DNA of 18,646 nucleotides from an uncultured Succinivibrio sp. (GTDB lineage Bacteria; Pseudomonadota; Gammaproteobacteria; Enterobacterales; Succinivibrionaceae). How positions within the stretch are numbered: position 1 is the first letter of the stretch; each line of letters starts with the position of its first letter. The notes beneath the pieces were generated by a model. That model was not told where the DNA came from and searched no databases. It was given only the letters and a program-made list of their open reading frames with translations. Below, piece by piece: positions 1-7,175 of the stretch. The translations under genes were made by a program, and so were the position numbers. The DNA is taken from NCBI GenBank assembly GCA_900754255.1, contig CAAECI010000020.1:1-18646 (forward strand), read 5' to 3'.

Positions 1-436
1 CTTCAGACGTGAGCAGGATCCCCTAGAGCTTTTGGAGACCATGTCTCTTGGCAATAAGATCATGGGGCTTTCCGCCGCCCTCACCTCTCGAGATAAGGTA
101 TATAACGAGCTTAGCCGCCTTATCGATACCTTTCATGATCGTATGGTGGCTGAGAATCCGGGATTTTTCAACGGCGAAAAGCCGGCGGTGCTGCGCTATG
201 ACGTGATCAAGGAATGCGCCACCATTTATCAATCGCTTATCTCCCCCAATTTCCCGCGTCTTATGATCCCGGGAGTACCGGCTTGTTTGAGCGTAAACGA
301 AAATCAGGATAAGATCAGAGCATTGTTGCTTGCTGCCATACGCGCCTACGTGCTTTGGGAGCAGCTTGGATATTCTCGTCTGCTTTTATGGTTTCATCGC
401 GGGCGCATAGCAAGATGCGCTTCGGAACATATTTGA
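1..436 (+). CDS. hflD: HflD, C-terminal part (5' end outside window)
   Basis: The reading frame is open from base 2 to the stop at 434-436, so the gene begins before the window. The first ATG at 32 is an internal Met. The visible 144 residues match the C-terminal half of HflD, the membrane-associated lysogenization regulator known in E. coli from phage lambda CII turnover. Recognisable blocks are LGNKIMGL (E. coli LGNRINGL), SLISPNFPRLMIPG, and KIRALLLAAIRAYVLWEQLG (E. coli KVRATLLAGIRAAVLWHQVG). About 28 extra residues lie between the first and second block compared with E. coli as I recall it. purB starts 10 nt downstream, and hflD-purB is a conserved gammaproteobacterial pair, usually behind mnmA. 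Its host role apart from phage is poorly known. Identification rests on motif memory plus synteny and is fairly secure. Confidence 0.88.
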   Translation, partial: FRREQDPLELLETMSLGNKIMGLSAALTSRDKVYNELSRLIDTFHDRMVAENPGFFNGEKPAVLRYDVIKECATIYQSLISPNFPRLMIPGVPACLSVNENQDKIRALLLAAIRAYVLWEQLGYSRLLLWFHRGRIARCASEHI

Positions 437-446
437 GGAATTCATC

Positions 447-1814
447 ATGGAATTATCATCCCTGACCGCCGTCTCCCCTCTTGACGGTCGTTATGCATCT
501 AAAACCGAGGAATTACGCTCCATTTTCTCCGAATACGGTTTGATGCGTTTTCGCGTAAAGGTAGAGCTTACCTGGCTGCGTCACCTGGCCCAATGCGAAA
601 AGATCAAAGAAGTCCCTCCTTTTTCTAAGGAAACCTTGGATTTTATCGACTCCGTCATCGAGAATTTTTCCGAGGAGGATGCCAAGGACATCAAAAAGCG
701 TGAAGCTGTTACTAATCACGATGTCAAGGCCGTTGAGTATTTCTTAAAGGACAAAACCTCGGGCAATGCCGAGATCTCCAAGGTCCGCGAGTTCATTCAC
801 TTTTCCTGCACTTCCGAGGATATCAACAACAACTCTCATGCCCTCATGCTCAAAACGGCCCGCGACGAGGTGGTTTTACCGCTTATGGATCAAGTTATAG
901 CTGCCGTTACCGAGCTTGCTCATCATATGGCGGATCTGCCTCTTCTGGCCCGTACACACGGACAGCCTGCATCCCCTACCACCGTCGGTAAGGAATTTGC
1001 AACCTTCGCCTATCGCCTAAAAAAGCAGCGCGATGCCTATGCCAAGGTTGAAATTTTGGGCAAGATGAACGGTGCCGTCGGCAACTGGAATGCTCATACC
1101 GTAGCCTATCCCGATGTTGATTGGGAGGAGTTTTCAAATAAATTTGAAAACGATCTCGGGCTTAAGATGAACCCATACACCACGCAGATTGAGTCTCACG
1201 ACTATATGGCCGAAATGTTCGACGCCGTCGATCGCTTCAACACCATTCTCATCGATTTCGACCGTGACATCTGGGGCTATATCTCCTACGGTACCTTTAC
1301 CCAGAAAACCATCAAGGGTGAAATCGGATCCTCTACCATGCCCCACAAGGTCAATCCCATCGACTTTGAGAACTCCGAGGGCAATCTCGGCATTGCCAAT
1401 GCCCTCTTCAAGCACCTTGCAAACAAGTTGCCCATTTCACGCTTCCAGCGCGATCTGACCGACTCCACCGTGCTGCGTAATTTAGGCGTGGCCTTTGGGT
1501 ATTCACTCATTGCCTGGAAATCAACGCTCAAGGGCATTACCAAGCTGCAGCCCAACCTCCTGCATATAGTAGACGAGCTTAACAACAACTGGGAGGTTTT
1601 GGCCGAGCCCTATCAGACCGTAATGCGTCGCTACGGTATTGCCAACCCCTATGAGAAGCTTAAGGAGCTGACCAGAGGTCGCAAGGTTACCGAGGAGATC
1701 ATGGAGGACTTCCTCGAAAGCCTCGAGATCCCTGAGGAGGCCAAGGCTCTTTTACGCAAGCTAACCCCTGCCACCTATACGGGTATTGCCTCAAAGCTTG
1801 CCAAGAAGCTCTAA
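447..1814 (+). CDS. purB: Adenylosuccinate lyase
   Basis: PurB acts twice in purine synthesis: it splits SAICAR to AICAR and adenylosuccinate to AMP, releasing fumarate each time. It is a cytosolic homotetramer of the fumarase/aspartase superfamily. The 455-aa product is about the length of E. coli PurB. The family signature GSSTMPHKVNP lies at residues 294-304, placing the catalytic Ser at 295, and RTHGQ at 169-173 gives His171; both equal the E. coli numbering. The start at 447 follows a GAGGA Shine-Dalgarno at 435-439, which overlaps the hflD stop, so the two genes are probably cotranscribed and translationally linked. A strong terminator follows 18 nt after the stop. No oddities are seen. 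Confidence 0.97.
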   Translation: MELSSLTAVSPLDGRYASKTEELRSIFSEYGLMRFRVKVELTWLRHLAQCEKIKEVPPFSKETLDFIDSVIENFSEEDAKDIKKREAVTNHDVKAVEYFLKDKTSGNAEISKVREFIHFSCTSEDINNNSHALMLKTARDEVVLPLMDQVIAAVTELAHHMADLPLLARTHGQPASPTTVGKEFATFAYRLKKQRDAYAKVEILGKMNGAVGNWNAHTVAYPDVDWEEFSNKFENDLGLKMNPYTTQIESHDYMAEMFDAVDRFNTILIDFDRDIWGYISYGTFTQKTIKGEIGSSTMPHKVNPIDFENSEGNLGIANALFKHLANKLPISRFQRDLTDSTVLRNLGVAFGYSLIAWKSTLKGITKLQPNLLHIVDELNNNWEVLAEPYQTVMRRYGIANPYEKLKELTRGRKVTEEIMEDFLESLEIPEEAKALLRKLTPATYTGIASKLAKKL

Positions 1815-1831
1815 GGGCAGAACTTCTTATG

Positions 1832-1863
1832 AAAACGGTACCGAGCGGTACCGTTTTTTTTTC
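1832..1863 (+). terminator. Intrinsic terminator of hflD-purB
   Basis: A perfect 11-bp stem (1832-1842 with 1847-1857, core CGGTACC/GGTACCG) with the 4-nt loop GAGC runs into about ten T residues at 1854-1863. It lies just after the purB stop and separates purB from the Fur-family gene. Confidence 0.93.
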
Positions 1864-1876
1864 TTTCTCTATAAAT

Positions 1877-1933
1877 TTGGTGTTGATATATTTTTAACTT
1901 AAAATAGTAAGAGTTCTTATTAGCTTTAGGAGA
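1877..1933 (+). promoter_or_regulatory. Promoter, palindromic operator and RBS of the Fur-family gene
   Basis: A possible sigma-70 promoter is TTGGTG (1877-1882), 17 nt, TAAAAT (1900-1905). Over the expected start site lies an imperfect palindrome, TAGTAAGAGTTCTTATTA (1905-1922): arms of eight with one mismatched pair and a 2-nt centre. Fur and PerR boxes are AT-rich inverted repeats of this size, so autoregulation is likely. AGGAGA at 1928-1933 is the ribosome binding site. Palindrome seen; promoter and role inferred. Confidence 0.5.
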
Positions 1934-1937
1934 CTAT

Positions 1938-2333
1938 ATGGAAACCGTGAGACGAAACAGTCGCCAGCGCAACAGGTTAAGAGAATTATTAAAGGATCGC
2001 CGCGATCATCCTGATGCTCAGACTGTATATATGGAAATGCGTAAGAGCTTTCCATCCGTAAGCCTCGGAACCGTGTACCGAAACCTCATGCTTTTAACCG
2101 AGGAGCACGAGTTGCAAAGCATCAATGTGGGAGACGGCAGGATCCACTTTGATCCCAATATCGCGCCTCATGCACATTTCTACTGTAAAAAATGCGGGCG
2201 AGTGCTCGATCTTATGACATATGATCGAACCTACGAGCTCATTAAAGATCAGATCAAGGACTTTGACGGCAAACTGGACGAATGCTCCCTGTCCTTTAAG
2301 GGTATTTGCGCCGACTGCCTGCACTCAAAATAA
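1938..2333 (+). CDS. perR: Fur-family metal-dependent repressor, PerR type
   Basis: This 131-aa protein has the Fur fold: an N-terminal winged helix (about 1-70, with SLGTVYRNL at 42-50 as recognition helix) and a C-terminal metal-binding dimer domain. Aligned without gaps to Bacillus PerR (as recalled), the regulatory metal ligands are all present: His24, Asp72, His78, His80 and Asp91. The last is Asp, as in PerR, rather than the Glu usual in Fur. The structural zinc pair CxxC is also present twice, Cys83/Cys86 and Cys124/Cys127. In PerR the equivalents of His24 and His78 are oxidised by peroxide when iron is bound, releasing DNA. A peroxide-sensing role is therefore likely, though iron or zinc sensing cannot be excluded from sequence. 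The gene stands alone, and no catalase or peroxidase gene is in the window to confirm the regulon. Confidence 0.82.
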   Translation: METVRRNSRQRNRLRELLKDRRDHPDAQTVYMEMRKSFPSVSLGTVYRNLMLLTEEHELQSINVGDGRIHFDPNIAPHAHFYCKKCGRVLDLMTYDRTYELIKDQIKDFDGKLDECSLSFKGICADCLHSK

Positions 2334-2486
2334 AAGACTAAGTAATGGTTGCCAAAAAATTCCGGTGTTGATGCCAGGACAACAGTATGCCCCTTAACCC
2401 CATACGATCTTTCGGCGTACTCCGTTAAAGCCGACGTTTGGGTTTTCGTTTTTCCGTACTCTTATTTTCCCATAGCCTTCAGACAC

Positions 2487-2512
2487 AAAAATGGCGGGAC
2501 TTTCGTCCCGCC
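2487..2512 (-). terminator. Intrinsic terminator of gntK-edd
   Basis: On the minus strand GGCGGGAC-GAAA-GTCCCGCC (2512 to 2493) forms a perfect 8-bp stem with a GNRA-type tetraloop, followed by A and five T (2491-2487). It lies 33 nt beyond the edd stop. The preceding 150 nt, 2334-2486, hold nothing I can assign, and I see no separate terminator for the Fur-family gene. Confidence 0.9.
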
Positions 2513-2545
2513 TAAGACTCTCATGAAGAAAAGGTTTAAGAGATA

Positions 2546-4354
2546 TTAATTGTCGATGCGCTTAAACAGGAAGGTTGCGCCCTGATCGGCCGGACTTACG
2601 GAGGCACGGCAGGATCTGAACAGCCATCTGCCGAAGGTCTGCTCGTCTTTTTCAAGATCGGGCACCTCGGCAGTACGTCCCTCCAACGAGGTTAAGCAAT
2701 TTACCTCACCGCGATCGGCATCAAAGTCGATGATATCACCGTCCCTAAGCAGTGCTACGGCGCCGCCGTGTGCTGCCTCAGGAGACAAATGCAAGGCCGA
2801 GGGTATACCGCCCGAAGCTCCGGACAAACGTCCGTCGGTAAGCAGAGCCACGTGATAGCCTGCCTTCTGCAGGTTACCTAAAACCGGCATGAGCTTGTGC
2901 AGCTCGGGCATACCGGCGGCGGCAGGGCCGGCATAACGTACCACGATCACGCAGTCCTGATTGAGCTCACCTGCCTGATAAGCCTTATGCACGTCGTACT
3001 GTGAATTAAATACGCGGCAGGGAGCCTTAACGTGATGATGCTCGGGAGCTACTGCGGAGATCTTGATCACGCACTGTCCCAAATTACCCTTCAGAACCTT
3101 AAGACCGCCGTGCTCACGGAAGCAACCTTCACCTGAGATCAAAACCTTTTCGTTACGGGTCTCGCCGCAATCGACGAATTTGAGCTCGCCCTCGCAAAGC
3201 ACGGGTACGGTGAGCTGATCGGCAAATTCGCCCGTCACCGTGTGCACGTCCTCGTGCAAGAGTCCGCGACGTGACAGAGCCTTCATCAGCACCGGAACGC
3301 CGCCTGCCTCCTGCAGAGCATTGATATCGGGCTGAGCGTTAGGATAAATATTAACGAGCAGAGGCACCACCTCCGAAAGATCGGAGAGATCCTGCCAGGT
3401 CAGTATATAGCCGGCACTACGGGCGATGGCAACCATATGCAGAGTGTGATTGGTGGAGCCGCCGGAGGCCAGCAAAGCGACCAAACCGTTAACTATGTTC
3501 TTGGCAGTGAGCACGTCCACAAGGGGACGGCATTTTGCACCCAAAGCGGTACGATTGGCAATATCCTTGGAGATCCTGGCGGTTAGTGCGCGACGCAAGG
3601 CCGTATGCGGAGGCACAAAGGCCGATCCGGGCAGCATGAGACCCATGGCCTCAAGCACCAGCTGGTTGGTGTTGGCGGTGCCGTAGAAGGTGCAGGTGCC
3701 GGTGCTGTGATAGGCCTTGCACTCCATGCGCTGCAACGCTACATGATCGATCTCGCCAGCCGCGTACTGCTGACGAACCTCAGTCTTTTCCTTATTGGAG
3801 ATGCCGGTTCCCATAGGACCTGCGGGCACGAAGGCTACGGGCAGATGGGCAAAGGATGCGGCACCCATGAGCATGCCCGGGGCGATCTTGTCACAAATAC
3901 CCAAAAGCAAGGCTCCGTCAAAGACATTGTGCGATAAGGCTACGGCTACGCCCTGCGCGATCAGATCGCGGGAGAATAAGGACATATCCATGCCGGGGTG
4001 TCCCTGTGTAACGCCGTCACACATGGCGGGCACTCCGCCTGCAACCTGAGCCGAGGCATTGCACTCTTCAACGGCGGCCTTTATTTCGTCAGGATAAACC
4101 TTGTAGGGACAGTGAGCGGACACCAGATCGTTATAGGCGGTCACTATGCCTATATTGGGTCCCTGACCGGTGATCAGGTTTTCCTTGATGGCACCGTCCA
4201 TGGCGGCGGCAGCATGGGCTATATTCGAGCAGTTCAGGTTATCGCGATTGCGTCCCTCATCGCGCTGAGCGGCAATCATGCTTAAATATTGCTCGCGGGT
4301 TTTGACCGAGCGCTCTTCAATACGGGCGGTTACTTTTGCAACTACTTTATTCAT
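2546..4354 (-). CDS. edd: Phosphogluconate dehydratase
   Basis: Edd removes water from 6-phosphogluconate to give 2-keto-3-deoxy-6-phosphogluconate, the first dedicated Entner-Doudoroff step. It belongs to the IlvD/Edd iron-sulfur dehydratases. With the start at 4354 the protein has 602 residues, matching the family (about 600). The Cys-bearing family motifs are present: MCDGVTQG (Cys112), ICDKIAPG (Cys154) and GTCTFYGTANTNQ (Cys221), as are GGSTNHT and DGRLSGASG. I chose ATG 4354, not an upstream in-frame ATG at 4390, because homology begins here and GGAGG lies 9 nt before it. The start overlaps the gntK stop by 8 nt, so the two are translationally coupled. In E. coli edd is followed by eda; here a terminator follows and eda is not in the window. 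Confidence 0.95.
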   Translation of the reverse strand: MNKVVAKVTARIEERSVKTREQYLSMIAAQRDEGRNRDNLNCSNIAHAAAAMDGAIKENLITGQGPNIGIVTAYNDLVSAHCPYKVYPDEIKAAVEECNASAQVAGGVPAMCDGVTQGHPGMDMSLFSRDLIAQGVAVALSHNVFDGALLLGICDKIAPGMLMGAASFAHLPVAFVPAGPMGTGISNKEKTEVRQQYAAGEIDHVALQRMECKAYHSTGTCTFYGTANTNQLVLEAMGLMLPGSAFVPPHTALRRALTARISKDIANRTALGAKCRPLVDVLTAKNIVNGLVALLASGGSTNHTLHMVAIARSAGYILTWQDLSDLSEVVPLLVNIYPNAQPDINALQEAGGVPVLMKALSRRGLLHEDVHTVTGEFADQLTVPVLCEGELKFVDCGETRNEKVLISGEGCFREHGGLKVLKGNLGQCVIKISAVAPEHHHVKAPCRVFNSQYDVHKAYQAGELNQDCVIVVRYAGPAAAGMPELHKLMPVLGNLQKAGYHVALLTDGRLSGASGGIPSALHLSPEAAHGGAVALLRDGDIIDFDADRGEVNCLTSLEGRTAEVPDLEKDEQTFGRWLFRSCRASVSPADQGATFLFKRIDN

Positions 4355-4868
4355 TGATCTTATCCTCCACGGCTTTGATAGCCTGTGCAATCACTTCTTC
4401 AATAGGAGGCTCGACGTTGATGTTGATAACATCGGTCTCAACAGCAGGATCGGGGAATTCCAGAGCGGCAAACTGGGAATCGACCATGTCGGTCTTCATA
4501 TAATGTCCCTGACGCTTGGCCATACGATCGAGGATCACCTGCTTATCAGCATAAAGATGCACAAATACGAGTCCATCATTTCCCTGTCTGATTATGTCAC
4601 GATATTTGCGCTTTAGGGCTGAGCACACCACCACTCCCGAGCCCGAGCGATTGGCAAGAGAGAAGAAAACATCGGATACTCTTTCAAGCCAGGGCTTACG
4701 ATCTTCATCGTTGAGAGGATGTCCGGAGCGCATTTTTTCGACATTATGACGCGGATGAAGATCATCACCGTCAATAAAGGTGGCCTTAAAATGCTGAGCC
4801 AATGCCTTACCTACCGTGGTCTTGCCCGAGCCGCAGGTACCCATGATCACGCATTTGATGATGCTCAT
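4347..4868 (-). CDS. gntK: Gluconokinase
   Basis: GntK phosphorylates gluconate with ATP to 6-phosphogluconate in the cytosol, feeding edd, which overlaps it downstream. The 173-aa protein has a P-loop, GTCGSGKT, at residues 10-17 and the gluconokinase block DGDDLHPRHNVEKM followed by LNDEDRKPWL, both very close to E. coli GntK. VCSALKRKYRD is the family's third conserved block. A GGAG lies 7 nt before the ATG. The upstream region carries a GntR-type operator at the promoter, so repression relieved by gluconate is likely. No gluconate permease is adjacent, so the transporter must be elsewhere or of another type. Confidence 0.95.
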   Translation of the reverse strand: MSIIKCVIMGTCGSGKTTVGKALAQHFKATFIDGDDLHPRHNVEKMRSGHPLNDEDRKPWLERVSDVFFSLANRSGSGVVVCSALKRKYRDIIRQGNDGLVFVHLYADKQVILDRMAKRQGHYMKTDMVDSQFAALEFPDPAVETDVININVEPPIEEVIAQAIKAVEDKINE

Positions 4869-4914
4869 GAAAAAACTCCGTTTGTGATTTGCTTTACTAC
4901 TTAACTTTGGCTTT

Positions 4915-4953
4915 AGTATAGCAAAGATATCGATAACATGTTATCCGTAACAT
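4915..4953 (-). promoter_or_regulatory. gntK promoter with GntR-type operator
   Basis: On the minus strand the -10 box is TATACT (4920-4915). The -35 region, 17 nt upstream, falls inside the inverted repeat ATGTTATCCGTAACAT (4938-4953 on the plus strand). This agrees with the E. coli GntR operator (ATGTTACCCGTAACAT type) as I recall it, and the core recurs before the gntR-like gene at 7096-7109. A repressor bound here would cover the -35 box. Two copies of ATCGATAA (4929-4936 and 4961-4968) flank the operator. Confidence 0.7.
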
Positions 4954-4979
4954 AAAATTTATCGATAAAGTTTATCTTT

Positions 4980-4995
4980 TGTAATACATATCACA
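4980..4995. promoter_or_regulatory. Possible CRP-type site upstream of gntK
   Basis: TGTAATACATATCACA has the layout of a CRP half-site pair (TGTGA-N6-TCACA) with one mismatch. Its centre lies about 80 bp before the expected gntK start of transcription, a plausible activating position. It is a short match in AT-rich DNA and may be chance. Confidence 0.3.
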
Positions 4996-5000
4996 TTTTG

Positions 5001-5027
5001 AAAAAAAGCCCCAGAACAATCCGGGGC
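5001..5027 (-). terminator. Intrinsic terminator of the chemoreceptor gene
   Basis: On the minus strand GCCCC (5012-5008 side, read from GGGGC complement at 5027-5023) and its partner close a 10-nt loop, followed by seven T (5007-5001). It sits 24 nt beyond the chemoreceptor stop and keeps its transcription out of gntK-edd. Confidence 0.85.
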
Positions 5028-5050
5028 CTTCCTGGAATAAATTTAAGGCA

Positions 5051-6661
5051 TTACTCAGTGCGTAGCCTGTTAACCTGTTCAAGCAAATTGTTCATGGCAT
5101 TCTCGGCTCCGCTTACAAATTGCTTGCAATCGGAAACCTTGGAGGCAAGATCCTTGGCTGATGTAGTGATGTTCTGCATATTCGAGGAGATCTCGGAGGT
5201 AGCAGTATTTTGCTGCTCTACGGCAGTTGAGATCTGATTGATCTGCGAATCCACGTGCGTAACCTTCTCGATGATATTATGCAAAAGCTCCTCAACAGCC
5301 AACGAGGCATCGGCCAATTGATCCATCTCGGTAACGCTCTCGGAAATGGAATCGTTGGCAGATCCTGCATCCTGCTGCACCTCAGTCACCATATTGATAA
5401 TGTCGGAGGTAGATGCTGAGGTACGGGAGGCAAGCGAGCGCACCTCATCGGCAACCACGGCAAAGCCCTTACCGGCCTCACCGGCACGGGCGGCCTCAAT
5501 GGCGGCATTCAAGGCCAGCAAATTGGTCTGATTGGCAATATCCTCGATGGTCTGCACGATGGTACCAATCTTCTCTGACTGCTGAACCAGGGCACCGACG
5601 CGATCGGCATTGCCGCGGGTCTTTTCAGCCTGAGCACGAATAAGAGAGATAGTATCCTGAACCTTTTTAACTCCCTGCGAGGTTGTAGTTGACGAATCCT
5701 CGGCAGATTGCGAGGCGGTCTGTGCATTCTTGGCAATATCCGAGGTTGTAGATACCATCTCATCGGAGGCCGCGGCAACGGTAATGGAGCGACTTTCGGT
5801 TTCACGCGCAGACTCGTCAATTTCTGCGGTCAAGGTATCGATTTGGTTAAACGATTCACCCACGGCGGCGGTGGTGGACTTGATCATCTTGGCCAGGTTG
5901 TACCAGTCAGAGCGCATGTTCTCAAGGGCCATCATGAGCTCGCCGAACTCGTCGTGACGGTGGGTTACGATCTTTCCGGTCAAATCACCGCCGGCGACGC
6001 GCTTGGCAATCTGCACGGCATGATAAAGCACACGCTTAACCGAGGCTGAGAACAACAGTGCGATGAGCACGGAAAAAACCACGCCGAAAACGGTGGCCGC
6101 AAGCACTATATATACGGGAGTCGGGCTGTCCAAGGCGTCGATACGTGCTTCAATATTATTCAAAAGCCCAAAGAGTCGTTTGGTCAAAAGACCCTGCGCC
6201 ATATCCAGATTGGGCTGGAATTCCATCACATATGAGGCACGGGCGATCTGCTGCTGATTCTTCAGCAGGGTTTTTAAAACCTGATTGTTATAGGCCTTGA
6301 TAAGATCGTTGATAGATTTTACAAGAAGTTGGGTATCCTCGTCGGTCTCAACCAGCACGGCTGCAACCTCCTGCTCCACATCCTTGATCATATTGGCCAC
6401 GGCCTCCTGATTCTTGATGGTAAAGGAGCTCTTGTTGTTGACGAAGCTAAAAGCCAGCGAGCTGATGGAATTTAAATTGCGCGAAAGCTGTGCGGTGGGA
6501 ATATATTTGTCGGTAATGTAATCATGGGTATATTCCACGGTGGTTCGAATATTGCCCATGACAAACAGTGCTATGGCGCAGACCAATACGGTAAAAAACA
6601 TCGATGCCGAGAATGAGAACATCAGCTTGCTGCGAATGCCGAGGCTTTTAAAGAAATTCAT
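5051..6661 (-). CDS. Methyl-accepting chemotaxis protein
   Basis: This 536-aa transmembrane chemoreceptor relays ligand binding to the CheA/CheW array at the cell pole. Order of parts: short cytosolic N-terminus; TM1 about 15-37; helical periplasmic sensor about 38-182, probably a four-helix bundle; TM2 about 183-205; HAMP about 206-260; then the coiled-coil signalling domain. The hairpin tip is unmistakable at about 375-408 (IEDIANQTNLLALNAAIEAA, then GFAVVADEVR). The protein ends in NRLRTE, with no CheR/CheB-tethering NWETF-type pentapeptide. The ligand cannot be told from sequence. It lies between the gluconate operon and its regulator, but has its own leader and terminator, so a gluconate link is only positional. 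The ATG at 6661 follows a weak GAAGAG. Confidence 0.95.
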   Translation of the reverse strand: MNFFKSLGIRSKLMFSFSASMFFTVLVCAIALFVMGNIRTTVEYTHDYITDKYIPTAQLSRNLNSISSLAFSFVNNKSSFTIKNQEAVANMIKDVEQEVAAVLVETDEDTQLLVKSINDLIKAYNNQVLKTLLKNQQQIARASYVMEFQPNLDMAQGLLTKRLFGLLNNIEARIDALDSPTPVYIVLAATVFGVVFSVLIALLFSASVKRVLYHAVQIAKRVAGGDLTGKIVTHRHDEFGELMMALENMRSDWYNLAKMIKSTTAAVGESFNQIDTLTAEIDESARETESRSITVAAASDEMVSTTSDIAKNAQTASQSAEDSSTTTSQGVKKVQDTISLIRAQAEKTRGNADRVGALVQQSEKIGTIVQTIEDIANQTNLLALNAAIEAARAGEAGKGFAVVADEVRSLASRTSASTSDIINMVTEVQQDAGSANDSISESVTEMDQLADASLAVEELLHNIIEKVTHVDSQINQISTAVEQQNTATSEISSNMQNITTSAKDLASKVSDCKQFVSGAENAMNNLLEQVNRLRTE

Positions 6662-6719
6662 TTTCTCTTCACATAGATCTCTTATAAATAAGATCAGACT
6701 CCGTTAAAATTTAATAATA

Positions 6720-6886
6720 AACGACCGTTTTCTGCGTCGGTCTTACGCTCGTCAACACCCTTACCTACTCTGCATGTTTGCAAAGCCTTCCTGCCGCAGA
6801 TCATATCTCCCGCAGAACGAAGAATTATGCTTGCACGGCAAAAAAGGGATCTTGCCCTAGCCCATGTGTCGAACATGGGAAGTATA
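6720..6886 (-). promoter_or_regulatory. Structured leader and possible promoter of the chemoreceptor gene
   Basis: Upstream of the chemoreceptor on the minus strand is a possible -10, TATACT (6886-6881), without a good -35. Right after it is a 7-bp hairpin, CCCATGT-TCGAC-ACATGGG (6879-6861). Then comes AGGG-CAAGAT-CCCT running into T residues (about 6858-6839). Next a nested helix: TGCAAGC (6835-6829) with GCTTTGCA (6786-6779) encloses CTGC/GCAG (6815-6812 with 6794-6791) and AGAT/ATCT (6808-6805 with 6801-6798). Last is GACCG/CGGTC (6742-6738 with 6727-6723). A 60-codon frame from 6876 starts inside the first hairpin and lacks an RBS, so I read this as untranslated RNA. I do not recognise an RNA family. 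Confidence 0.4.
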
Positions 6887-7175
6887 ACGATTTAGGAAAA
6901 ACAAAATCGTGATATATACCAAGCTTATAGCTTAATTAATAGAAAAAACTAAAAAACTATGCACGAAAATTACTTTTTCATCCCCCTCTCCCAATATTAA
7001 CGACAAGAACGGTCTTGCCCTTAGAGAAAAAATGCATGAGCTTTATTTTTTGTGAGCAGCGACGGCTTTTGCTTCAATTACGAGATATAGCTCAAGTTAT
7101 CCGTAACATTTTGTACATTTTTATGCTTAGTCTTTGTTAAGATTAAAATAAATTTTACAAAAGCTCACAATTAAG
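6887..7175. other. AT-rich spacer before the gntR-like gene
   Basis: No gene is seen in this spacer. It holds the gluconate operator described separately (7094-7109) and a short inverted repeat, CAAGA-ACGG-TCTTG (7004-7017). Possible promoter elements for the regulator are weak, for example TTATGC (7121-7126), 17 nt, TAAAAT (7144-7149). Confidence 0.5.
7094..7109 (+). promoter_or_regulatory. GntR-type operator before the regulator gene
   Basis: AAGTTATCCGTAACAT shares the 14-bp core GTTATCCGTAACAT exactly with the site at 4940-4953 in front of gntK. It lies 66 bp before the regulator's ATG. A shared operator in the two promoters suggests that the regulator controls both the operon and itself. 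Confidence 0.7.

Noticed and set aside
2349..2549. A 66-codon frame between the Fur-family gene and edd
   Set aside because: It runs through the edd terminator hairpin (2493-2512), has no clear RBS and shows no recognisable domain.
6780..6800. Possible c-di-GMP (GEMM) riboswitch, from GCAAAGCC on the plus strand and AGGGCAA on the minus strand
   Set aside because: Only isolated fragments of the consensus are present, on opposite strands, and the required helices are not formed.
6694..6876. A 60-codon minus-strand frame upstream of the chemoreceptor
   Set aside because: Its ATG lies inside a 7-bp hairpin without RBS. The region reads better as structured untranslated RNA.
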